This document shows, piece by piece, positions 1-5,651 of a DNA stretch of 5,651 nt (positions within the stretch are counted from its first letter, which is position 1; each line of letters starts with the position of its first letter). The position numbers and the translations under genes were made by a program. The notes below the pieces were generated by a model. It saw nothing but the letters and a program-made list of their open reading frames with translations, was not told the DNA's origin and did no database searches. The DNA comes from Candidatus Zhuqueibacterota bacterium RBG_16_48_16. Lineage in GTDB: Bacteria; Zhuqueibacterota; Zhuqueibacteria; Residuimicrobiales; Sediminimicrobiaceae. The DNA is taken from positions 1 to 5,651 of the forward strand of contig METF01000181.1 in assembly GCA_001771235.1 (NCBI GenBank). The letters are read 5' to 3'.

Positions 1-1431
1 GATCCAAATCTGCACGGCGCCGTAGCGATAAGCCAGGTGCATTTGCTCCCACACCCGTGGCACCAGGTTGGTGTTGAGCCACTTGTAGTTTCTCGGCCCG
101 CCGACATAATCATAGTGATAATATATGCCATAGCCACCGGAGCGCGGCTTATCATCGACCTTTGGCAGCTTGCGGATGTTTCCCCAGTTGTCGTCGCACA
201 ACAGCAGGGTCACGTCATCCGGCACGCGCATGCCTTTGTCATAGTAATCCTGCACTTCTTTGTACAAAGCCCAGAGTTGCGGAATTTCTGCAGGATTTTT
301 GCCGGTGACCTCCTGCAAAATTTGACGTTGATCTGCCACGATCTTTTCCAGCAGGGCAATGGCCGTGCCCTGGGTCATCGGCTCATCGCCGTCGCCGCGC
401 ATGCCGACGGTGGCGATGCTTTCGTTGGAACCCATTCTGCGGATGCCGTCCCGCCAGAATTTCTTCAGGGTATCTTCATTGGTCACGTAATTCCAGGGGC
501 CGGAGCCGTAACGCCGCCACTCATCGTGCGCCCGCATCAGCGGCTCGTGGTGCGACGTGCCGATCACAACGCCATATTCATCGGCCAACGGGGCGTTGAG
601 CGAATCATCATCATAGAACGCCCTGCCCCACATGGCCGGCCAGAGATAATTGCCCTTCATCCTTAAAATCAGCTCGAACACCTTTTCATAAAATTGATGA
701 TTGAAACCGCCGAATTTTTCATGAACCCAGCCGGAAAGCGCCGGCGCTTCGTCGTTGATAAAGATGCCGCGGTATTTCACAACAGGCGGACCCATCGTAT
801 GTCGCCCCGGCAAGACGTAAAGATTCGGTTGATGCTTCACCGGCACGTCGGCCCACCAGTACCAGGGGGAAACGCCGATTTGCGCCGAAAGGTCGTAAAG
901 GCCATAGATGGTGCCGCGCTTGTCGCTACCGGCAATGACCAGCGCGCGGTCAACGCCCGGCAGCGGCTTTTCCACCACCTGAAGCAGGAAGGTCTCCCAT
1001 CGCCCCCGGATGCCATCTACATCAATTTTTTTAGCCTGCAACAACTGATCGATCACCGGGCTTTTGCCCAGCGTGCCCACCAGGACAATTTCCTTTGCCG
1101 CAGGGATTTTATCCGTCGAAAGCTCTGGCTCTATGTTTGTCACACGACCGATGTCTGCCTGGAGGTTTTTTAATGCCCGGATTACTCCCGCATAATCCTC
1201 TGCGCTGGCGTACAGTGGAGCAACCCGGCCAGGCGCGGAGAGCGTAAAACCTCCCTTTTCTTTTTTCGCAGAGATATATGATTTGTCGATAACGGCAAAA
1301 GCGTTCCGGAAAGCAAACAGTGTGAAGGCGATAAAAACAAACAGCGAGACGATCTTTGTCCACAGGTTATGTCCTCGATTGACAGTGCCATTTTCAATAA
1401 AGATATTTCCATTTTGAGATGCGTTTCCCAT
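1..1431 (-). CDS. GH115 xylan alpha-1,2-glucuronidase, N-terminal 477 residues (3' end outside window)
   Basis: Translating the minus strand from ATG 1431 gives an uninterrupted 477-codon frame running off the left edge. GH115 enzymes release glucuronic acid or 4-O-methylglucuronic acid from xylan and are usually about 800-1000 residues, so roughly half is seen. Residues 27-41 form a hydrophobic segment ending in AFA (44-46), a likely signal peptidase I site, preceded by an unusually long 26-residue hydrophilic n-region. Residues about 60-210 fit the family's N-terminal domain (IAGSDKRGTIYGLYDLS, 166-182). The catalytic barrel follows, with the blocks RGIFINDEAPALSGW (221-235), GTSHHEPLMRAHDEW (291-305), GMRGDGDEPM (343-352), LLLCDDNWGNIRKLP (409-423) and YYHYDYVGGPRNYKW (437-451). 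Candidate acidic active-site residues are D227, E228, D347, D349, E350, D413 and D414; I cannot assign roles. The start is forced: the frame has a TAA at 1458-1456 and no other ATG, GTG or TTG nearby. It is the last gene of the visible cluster, 163 bases after GH43. Family assignment is secure; exact substrate is inferred. Confidence 0.93.
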   Translation of the reverse strand, partial: MGNASQNGNIFIENGTVNRGHNLWTKIVSLFVFIAFTLFAFRNAFAVIDKSYISAKKEKGGFTLSAPGRVAPLYASAEDYAGVIRALKNLQADIGRVTNIEPELSTDKIPAAKEIVLVGTLGKSPVIDQLLQAKKIDVDGIRGRWETFLLQVVEKPLPGVDRALVIAGSDKRGTIYGLYDLSAQIGVSPWYWWADVPVKHQPNLYVLPGRHTMGPPVVKYRGIFINDEAPALSGWVHEKFGGFNHQFYEKVFELILRMKGNYLWPAMWGRAFYDDDSLNAPLADEYGVVIGTSHHEPLMRAHDEWRRYGSGPWNYVTNEDTLKKFWRDGIRRMGSNESIATVGMRGDGDEPMTQGTAIALLEKIVADQRQILQEVTGKNPAEIPQLWALYKEVQDYYDKGMRVPDDVTLLLCDDNWGNIRKLPKVDDKPRSGGYGIYYHYDYVGGPRNYKWLNTNLVPRVWEQMHLAYRYGAVQIWI

Positions 1432-1438
1432 TTGCTTT

Positions 1439-1442
1439 CTCC
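1439..1442 (-). promoter_or_regulatory. Ribosome binding site of the GH115 gene
   Basis: GGAG read on the minus strand lies seven bases before ATG 1431. It supports that start, which gives the long hydrophilic n-region ahead of the signal segment. Confidence 0.65.
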
Positions 1443-1477
1443 ATTTTAGTTCAATTTAAGATGAAAGGTAACTCTTC

Positions 1478-1549
1478 GCCACCAAGTCACCAAGCCACCA
1501 AGGAACACAAAAATTTTTGTGAACCTTTGTGTCTTTGAGTCTTCGTGGC
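1478..1549. repeat. 72-base loopless imperfect inverted repeat with 8-base internal periodicity
   Basis: The left arm (1478-1513) and right arm (1514-1549) are 36 bases each and pair at 28 of 36 positions by hand alignment, with no spacer. The centre, 1506-1521, is a perfect 16-base palindrome (CACAAAAATTTTTGTG). The left arm contains ACCAAG three times at 8-base spacing (1481, 1489, 1497). The right arm has a matching 8-base rhythm (CTTTGTGT, CTTTGAGT, CTTCGTGG). It sits alone in the gap between the GH43 stop and the GH115 start. It is not a normal intrinsic terminator: the minus-strand transcript has its T-run before the hairpin, not after it, and GAAGAG follows. From memory, CACCAAG/CTTTGTGTCTTTG repeats are scattered between genes in many environmental bacteria, so a dispersed repeat is the best reading. 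It could also act as an attenuator or an mRNA-stabilising hairpin between GH43 and GH115; function is unknown. Confidence 0.85.
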
Positions 1550-1594
1550 AAAAAAATTACGATACCTGAATAGCTACGGCAAAACTTTGTAATC

Positions 1595-3172
1595 CTAGTT
1601 AAATCTGAACCAGTCAAAATCAGCAGATCCGCTACTTTCACTGATATTGGGAGTAATACAAAACAAGCCGATTTTTGCGCCGATCCACACTCCCTGCTTT
1701 GCTGTGAATGGCTCGCCAATCGGCTGAAAACTTGAACCCTCAAAACTGTAGGAAAACTCGCAATCGCCTCCATCATTCACGTGAACTCTCAAATAGCAGG
1801 TGTTCATTTGCACATCGATCGCGGCTGTCTTTTTCGTCTTATCATAACCCTGATCGTAGGCGCCATTGGACAATCCCAATTGCAGTCCATGAGCTGTTTT
1901 TTCCAAAGCAATGTACGCCCATTCCCGGCCCATGACCACCATGCCGCCTTTGTCATTGATCTGATCCGGGTTGAAAGTGATCTTCGTTGTAACCGTAAAA
2001 GAAGGTGCAGGAAATTTCTGTAAAAGCAAATTGGGCACGAACCAGAGATTGCCGTTTTGCGTCAGGTTTTGAACGGCATAAAGGCGCAAGTGGCCGGGAT
2101 TCTCACTCAAGGAAAACCATTCTTCCTGCGGGTTGGCATGCCATTGCCATTGCAAGCCAGGATCGTCTGTGTTAAATTCATCCGTTGTTTGGGGAGCAGA
2201 AACCTGAAAAGATCGCCCGACATTGGGTTTTTGCCATTCCCTGACCGGCTCACCAATGCCGTCATGGTCGATATCAACCCCCATCATCGGCCAGCCGTCC
2301 TGCCAGCTCACCGGCTGCAAATGGACGATTCGACCGTGCGCTCCCCGGTCCTGGAAATGCACAAACCACCATTCGCCGGATTTCAGCTCGACCAATCCGC
2401 CCTGGTGCGGGCCATTGATGTCGCTACTGCCCTGGTGCAGCACGATTTTCGCCTCATAAGGGCCATAGATGTTTTTCGAGCGCAAGGCCGTCTGCCAGCC
2501 TTGGGGAACGCCGCCCGCCGGGGCCAATATGTAATAATAGCCGTCTCTTTTTAAAAATTTTGGGCCTTCGATGGTGGGCTGTGTTTTCTCGTCGTGAAAT
2601 ATGATGGTTCCGTTATCCAGTAACTTTTTGCCATCGGGACTCATCCGGTGCAGGTAGAGGATGTCCGCGCGCAATTTGCTTCGCACCAGGTAGGCATTAC
2701 CGTCATCGTCCCAAAAGGGACAGGGGTCCTCCCACAACTCCACATTCACAACGTGGTGTAGCTCCCAGGGACCGGCAGGGTCTTTGGCGTTTGCCATGAA
2801 CAGACCCTCCTGAGGCGTACAAAAATAGACGTAAAACAGTCCGTTGTGAAAACGAATGGACGGCGCCCAGGAACCCTGGCCGTGAGCGGGCTTGTCGTAC
2901 TTTTCGAATGGCAGTCGGTCGTACACATGCCCGATGATCTGCCAATTCACCAAATCCCGGGAATGCAAGATGGGGACGCCGGGCATGGCGTTAAAGCTCG
3001 ACGCCACCATGTAAAAGTCGTCATCCACGCGGACGACATCGGGATCGGAATAATCTGCAAAAATGATCGGATTCTTGTATCTGCCATCACCGAGATCCGG
3101 CATCCAGTTTTGAGCGAATAAGTCCCCGCCCAATAAAAAGAACAGTGCGCAACAGCTAGAAACGAATTTCAT
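1595..3172 (-). CDS. Secreted GH43 beta-xylosidase / alpha-L-arabinofuranosidase with C-terminal concanavalin-A-like domain
   Basis: The product is 525 residues. An N-terminal signal peptide (hydrophobic 8-15, LFA/Q cleavage near 20/21) is followed by a five-bladed propeller GH43 domain (about 30-325) and a beta-sandwich domain (about 335-525, ending DFDWFRFN) typical of the GH43 beta-xylosidase group. The three GH43 acidic residues are visible: D43 in YSDPDVVR (general base), D149 in WEDPCPFWDDDG (pKa modulator) and E202 in TIEGPKF (general acid). H256 in NGPHQGG matches the conserved propeller-centre histidine. WAPSIR (102-107) and HLQPVSWQDGWPMMG (284-298) are further family blocks. D300-x-D302-x-D304-G, followed by E308, resembles a calcium-binding loop. 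The enzyme should remove terminal xylose or arabinose from xylo-oligosaccharides; the overall architecture suggests a subfamily near GH43_12, but xylosidase and arabinofuranosidase cannot be told apart by eye. It starts 52 bases after the GH8 stop and ends in TAG. All active-site residues are intact. Confidence 0.94.
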   Translation of the reverse strand: MKFVSSCCALFFLLGGDLFAQNWMPDLGDGRYKNPIIFADYSDPDVVRVDDDFYMVASSFNAMPGVPILHSRDLVNWQIIGHVYDRLPFEKYDKPAHGQGSWAPSIRFHNGLFYVYFCTPQEGLFMANAKDPAGPWELHHVVNVELWEDPCPFWDDDGNAYLVRSKLRADILYLHRMSPDGKKLLDNGTIIFHDEKTQPTIEGPKFLKRDGYYYILAPAGGVPQGWQTALRSKNIYGPYEAKIVLHQGSSDINGPHQGGLVELKSGEWWFVHFQDRGAHGRIVHLQPVSWQDGWPMMGVDIDHDGIGEPVREWQKPNVGRSFQVSAPQTTDEFNTDDPGLQWQWHANPQEEWFSLSENPGHLRLYAVQNLTQNGNLWFVPNLLLQKFPAPSFTVTTKITFNPDQINDKGGMVVMGREWAYIALEKTAHGLQLGLSNGAYDQGYDKTKKTAAIDVQMNTCYLRVHVNDGGDCEFSYSFEGSSFQPIGEPFTAKQGVWIGAKIGLFCITPNISESSGSADFDWFRFN

Positions 3173-3179
3173 GACAAGG

Positions 3180-3184
3180 TCCTT
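3180..3184 (-). promoter_or_regulatory. Ribosome binding site of the GH43 gene
   Basis: AAGGA on the minus strand is seven bases before ATG 3172. The same bases form half of a small near-palindrome, AAGGTCCTT (3176-3184, plus strand), which is probably incidental. Confidence 0.6.
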
Positions 3185-3224
3185 GCATCAATGATTTTTG
3201 AAAGGGTTTTCGCTTAACCACAAA

Positions 3225-4547
3225 TCACTTGTTATCCGAGCAGGCGGCGACCGGACCGCCGGCCGGATCATAAATTCTAAAGTTGCCGCTTACCTGCAAC
3301 ATGGCCAGCATATAAAGCAAACCGTCATAATATCGTCCTGCGCCGCTCGGAATGGATGCATTCCACAATTCCCGCACAAAATCGGTTCTGAAATCATTTG
3401 TAGAAGCAAGGCTGGCGACAGCATTCATGGCCACAAGGCCGGTGCTGTGATCGTCAGACAACTTTACACCATCCAGGGTGAATAGATTGCCATAGGTGCC
3501 TACACCCTGGTCGTGAAAAAACCGGAGCATTATGTTACTTTGCTCCACGGCCCAATCGTCTTTAGCAAACCAGGTGTAATCGACCGCGAGGTTCATTGCG
3601 ACCCGCCATGCATCAAAGCGGAAATCATCACTGCCGCCATTCCAGGGATCAATCGGTGTTCCGTCGAAATGGGCATAATCGGGCAACAGACCTGTTTTGG
3701 GATGTGCTGCTTTTTTTAGAAACCGGCGGCTGGCCGAAGCGGCATCGCACCAGAACTGATTTTCTTTATCGGCCCATCGCGCCCATAGCTCATAAAAATG
3801 GGGCAGATGGTAGGAAGGATCGGAAAAATCATCTGCATTTCCCACAGGGACAAAAACAATCTGCTTCTCTTTTTTATTGAACATATTGGTTATGGTCGTA
3901 TCGTTATCCGAAGTTTCTTCCTTATTGAGCATTGCATCCAGAATAGCTTGTGCCTCTGATTGATAATTGTAAATGCCTGTTCCGTTTCCCCATCGCGCAG
4001 AGGCGAAAAACAGCGCCATAACTATCCATTCCTCACCGTCAGAAGCGGAATTGTGATCCATCATAGCGCCGTTTGTATGCAGTTGCCAGGCAAAATAATT
4101 TTTCCGCGCACCACTTTTATGTTGCATGTAGGTTTTTGCCCATTTCCATAACCGATCAAACTCTGCTCTTTTGTTTAATTGAACGGCGATCATCATGCCA
4201 TAAGACATGCCTTCACTGCGGATATCATTATGCCAGGTATCTTCGATATAGGCCATGTCAGGCTCGACGGGATAATAGACACGTTGCGTTTGATCGTCTC
4301 CATAGAACAGTTGATTCCAGGCGCTGTCAATTTTGGCGTGTACTTGTGACTCACTTATGCCCAACAGCTCTTGAAAAAGATTTGGATATACTCCGGAATA
4401 GTAGGCGCCGGCTGGCTGTGAAATATGTGGAGCTGAGTAATTAGCCTGTGCCGACGCGGAATCGTGTTGCGAGAAACATTGGCATGAAAAAATAATCACA
4501 CTCATGGGAATAAAGAACCTCCACCGATTATTCGTTGAATTTTCCAT
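3225..4547 (-). CDS. Secreted GH8 xylanase / reducing-end xylose-releasing exo-oligoxylanase
   Basis: The product is 440 residues from ATG 4547. GH8 enzymes are inverting (alpha/alpha)6-barrel hydrolases. The general acid is E112 in IRSEGMSYGMMIAV, a further conserved aspartate is D170 in SDGEEW, and the likely general base is D312 in FRFDAWRVAMN. These motifs resemble the Bacillus halodurans Rex group (as I recall it, E70, D128 and D263) more than cellulase-type GH8. H367 in DDHSTGL lies about where the Rex histidine linked to reducing-end specificity would fall (inference). The N-terminus is an export signal (basic to residue 10, hydrophobic 11-22). IFSC before C22 could be a lipobox, or cleavage could follow CFS (24-26). 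A longer reading from GTG 4559 (444 residues) is open, but GGAG at 4557-4554 lies inside it and is spaced six bases from ATG 4547, so I prefer the shorter form. It probably shortens xylo-oligosaccharides; endo-xylanase activity is the alternative. No key residue is missing. Confidence 0.93.
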   Translation of the reverse strand: MENSTNNRWRFFIPMSVIIFSCQCFSQHDSASAQANYSAPHISQPAGAYYSGVYPNLFQELLGISESQVHAKIDSAWNQLFYGDDQTQRVYYPVEPDMAYIEDTWHNDIRSEGMSYGMMIAVQLNKRAEFDRLWKWAKTYMQHKSGARKNYFAWQLHTNGAMMDHNSASDGEEWIVMALFFASARWGNGTGIYNYQSEAQAILDAMLNKEETSDNDTTITNMFNKKEKQIVFVPVGNADDFSDPSYHLPHFYELWARWADKENQFWCDAASASRRFLKKAAHPKTGLLPDYAHFDGTPIDPWNGGSDDFRFDAWRVAMNLAVDYTWFAKDDWAVEQSNIMLRFFHDQGVGTYGNLFTLDGVKLSDDHSTGLVAMNAVASLASTNDFRTDFVRELWNASIPSGAGRYYDGLLYMLAMLQVSGNFRIYDPAGGPVAACSDNK

Positions 4548-4553
4548 CATGGT

Positions 4554-4557
4554 CTCC
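4554..4557 (-). promoter_or_regulatory. Ribosome binding site that decides the GH8 start
   Basis: GGAG on the minus strand is six bases before ATG 4547 but only three before ATG 4550, and it overlaps the possible GTG start at 4559. No purine-rich site precedes that GTG. This favours ATG 4547. Confidence 0.55.
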
Positions 4558-4620
4558 ACGATGTTGATGAGCAGGATACACAGTTTAGATCTCGTGAAAA
4601 TGTGTCAGAGCCTCACGCGG

Positions 4621-5538
4621 TCAAAAGCTATCCACTTCAATATAAGCGTTTATCAGCGCCTGCTCTCCCTCCTTTCCCTGTTTGGAGTTGCCGTGCTCCA
4701 TGCCGAGGAGTCCGGTATAGCCTTTGTCGTGAATGTGTTTGAACACATTCCGGTAATTGATTTCGCCCGTGGTTGGCTCCTTGCGGCCGGGATTGTCGCC
4801 AATTTGAAAATAGGCAATTTCATCCCAGGCGGCGTCCATGTTGGGGATCAGGTTGCCTTCGCTGACCTGCTGGTGATAGAGATCATCCAAAATCTTGCAG
4901 GATGGCGAGCCGACGGCCTTGCAGATTTGGTAGGCCTGCGATATTTTTTTCAGGAACAGCCCCGGATGATCGCGAAAATTCAACGGCTCGAGCACCATCA
5001 CCAGGCCGTGCGGCTCCAGAATGTCGCAGGCCCGTTTCAGCGCTTCGACCACGTTGGCGGTTTGAAAATCCATCTCCAGTCGCAGATCGACGTGGCCGGG
5101 AACCACGGTCATCCAGGTTGCATGGACCCGTTTCGCCACCTCCACCGACTGGCGAATGCCCGACAGGAACTCGTCGCGCAAATCCTGTTTGCCGCTGGTC
5201 AGGTTGGCCTCGCTCCAATAGATCTTATGGGCGACAAAGACGCCCATTTGCAGACCCATATCCTGCATCGTTTTCGCCATTTTCGCCTGCAGGGCTACAT
5301 CGCGGTCGGACATACCGTTGTCCTCAAACGCCGTAAATCCCTGGTCGGCCATGAACCTGAGCTGAGCCAGCGGATCGTCGCCGGCGTGGTTTTTAAACAT
5401 CCCCAGGTGAGGCGCGTATTTTAGCTTAAAAGCTCGACCGGCCTCGGCACTTTTTGCATTTTTGCTAAAAACCGATCCCGTCGCCATCGCGGCCAGGCCG
5501 GAAACCAGTGTGGTGGTGATAAAATCTCGCCGATTCAT
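4621..5538 (-). CDS. Tat-signal sugar isomerase/epimerase-like TIM-barrel protein (hydroxypyruvate isomerase-like)
   Basis: The product is 305 residues. It opens with a twin-arginine signal: MNRRDFI, a hydrophobic stretch (about 10-24) and a possible cleavage site at SAEA/G (33/34). The rest is an AP-endonuclease-2-like TIM barrel (xylose isomerase-like superfamily). The probable metal and catalytic set is E184 (LEPLN), D219 (ILDDLYH), Q245 (YFQIGDNPGR) and E281 (LGMEHG). This order and spacing (35, 26, 36) is what I recall for Hyi/OtnI-type hydroxypyruvate isomerases; H222 and the GDNPGRKEPTTGEINY block also fit that group. The true substrate is open: a hexose, pentose or sugar-acid isomerase or epimerase is equally possible, and Hyi proper is cytoplasmic whereas this one looks exported. 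It is the first gene of the visible cluster, 73 bases ahead of the GH8 start, and ends in TGA. Fold and superfamily are well supported; function is inferred. Confidence 0.88.
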   Translation of the reverse strand: MNRRDFITTTLVSGLAAMATGSVFSKNAKSAEAGRAFKLKYAPHLGMFKNHAGDDPLAQLRFMADQGFTAFEDNGMSDRDVALQAKMAKTMQDMGLQMGVFVAHKIYWSEANLTSGKQDLRDEFLSGIRQSVEVAKRVHATWMTVVPGHVDLRLEMDFQTANVVEALKRACDILEPHGLVMVLEPLNFRDHPGLFLKKISQAYQICKAVGSPSCKILDDLYHQQVSEGNLIPNMDAAWDEIAYFQIGDNPGRKEPTTGEINYRNVFKHIHDKGYTGLLGMEHGNSKQGKEGEQALINAYIEVDSF

Positions 5539-5542
5539 ATCT

Positions 5543-5547
5543 CCTCC
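5543..5547 (-). promoter_or_regulatory. Strong ribosome binding site of the isomerase-like gene
   Basis: GGAGG, within CGGAGGAGAT on the minus strand, ends four bases before ATG 5538. It is the strongest Shine-Dalgarno match in the window and fixes the start just ahead of the twin-arginine motif. Confidence 0.75.
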
Positions 5548-5552
5548 GTTTC

Positions 5553-5651
5553 ATTATAAGAGAATATCGCGCGCATTTATATGCAATTCTAATTTTTTTT
5601 TACCAAAGAAGCAACAAGTTTCCTGGCAATCTTTATGGATTATCTTCATGC
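5553..5651 (-). promoter_or_regulatory. AT-rich leader, likely promoter region of the cluster
   Basis: This is the only sizeable non-coding stretch ahead of the first visible gene. On the minus strand it holds a run of nine A (5601-5593), TATAAA (5581-5576) with a weak TTGGTA (5606-5601) nineteen bases upstream, and an exact TATAAT (5558-5553). The TATAAT is too close to the gene: transcription starting about seven bases on would cut into the Shine-Dalgarno. TATAAA is therefore the better, though weak, candidate -10. No Bacteroidota-type -33/-7 pair is clear. The region could also simply be an internal gap if the operon begins further right, outside the window. Confidence 0.25.

Noticed and set aside
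1..5. GATCC at the left edge as a restriction-library cloning junction
   Set aside because: The right edge shows no matching site, and the left edge falls within an intact coding frame, so this may be coincidence.
37..1173. Two long plus-strand open frames (37-666 and 694-1173)
   Set aside because: They are antisense to the GH115 coding frame, which carries multiple conserved blocks. The plus-strand translations resemble no family.
1109..1412. Short minus-strand frames overlapping the start of GH115 in other registers
   Set aside because: The main frame from ATG 1431 is continuous through this stretch and carries the signal segment and N-terminal domain, so no frameshift is needed to explain them.
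1478..1549. Palindrome read as a rho-independent terminator for GH43
   Set aside because: The minus-strand transcript has no T-run after the hairpin; the T-rich tract is on the upstream side, and the plus-strand side is followed by A residues.
1456..1776. 106-codon minus-strand frame spanning the end of GH43 and the palindromic repeat
   Set aside because: It overlaps the GH43 C-terminal domain in another frame, and its C-terminal part is just the translated repeat.
2057..2554. 165-codon plus-strand frame inside the GH43 gene
   Set aside because: It is opposite the conserved GH43 catalytic blocks and has no recognisable domain.
3149..3163. VSSC near the N-terminus of GH43 as a lipobox
   Set aside because: The cysteine is at residue 7, before any hydrophobic segment, so it cannot be a normal lipoprotein signal; LFA/Q is the better cleavage site.
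4504..5424. 306-codon open frame on the plus strand, antisense to the isomerase-like gene
   Set aside because: It lies almost wholly opposite a gene with a clear family, Tat signal and strong ribosome site. Its translation shows no recognisable domain, so it is a codon-bias shadow.
5553..5558. Exact TATAAT as the cluster's -10 box
   Set aside because: A transcript starting about seven bases downstream would lose part of the Shine-Dalgarno sequence, and no -35 element sits at the right distance.

Overview
The window is a compact block of four genes, all on the minus strand and all consistent with breaking down acetyl/glucurono-type xylan. In transcription order (right to left) they are: a Tat-signal sugar-isomerase-like TIM-barrel protein (5538-4621), a secreted glycoside hydrolase family 8 enzyme of the xylanase / reducing-end exo-oligoxylanase type (about 4547-3225), a secreted GH43 beta-xylosidase/arabinofuranosidase with a C-terminal concanavalin-A-like domain (3172-1595), and the N-terminal half of a GH115 xylan alpha-1,2-glucuronidase (1431 to the left edge, where it is cut). 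The GH115 gene has no stop codon inside the window, but its frame is open for 477 codons and carries clear family motifs.

The gaps between genes are about 73, 52 and 163 bases. Each gene has a recognisable purine-rich ribosome binding site, so co-transcription from the isomerase end is plausible. Only the 163-base gap before GH115 holds something unusual: a 72-base, nearly loopless inverted repeat with an 8-base internal rhythm (1478-1549). It resembles the CACCAAG / CTTTGTGTCTTTG intergenic repeats that I associate with environmental bacterial genomes. The 113 bases upstream of the isomerase are AT-rich and probably hold the promoter, but no convincing promoter can be fixed by eye.

Working model (inference from families): GH115 removes (4-O-methyl-)glucuronic acid side groups, GH43 removes xylose and/or arabinose, GH8 shortens xylo-oligosaccharides, and the isomerase-like protein may act on a released sugar or sugar acid. 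All four proteins have export-type N-termini, so the work appears to take place in the periplasm or at the cell surface.

The organism is probably a Gram-negative, polysaccharide-degrading environmental bacterium. The family set, the Tat-exported TIM-barrel protein and the repeat type fit Bacteroidota or neighbouring FCB/PVC-type lineages, but no marker in the window fixes the phylum. There are no RNA genes, CRISPR arrays, insertion sequences or phage genes. No truly unknown system is visible; the items most worth a second look are the palindromic repeat and the exported isomerase-like protein at the head of the cluster.
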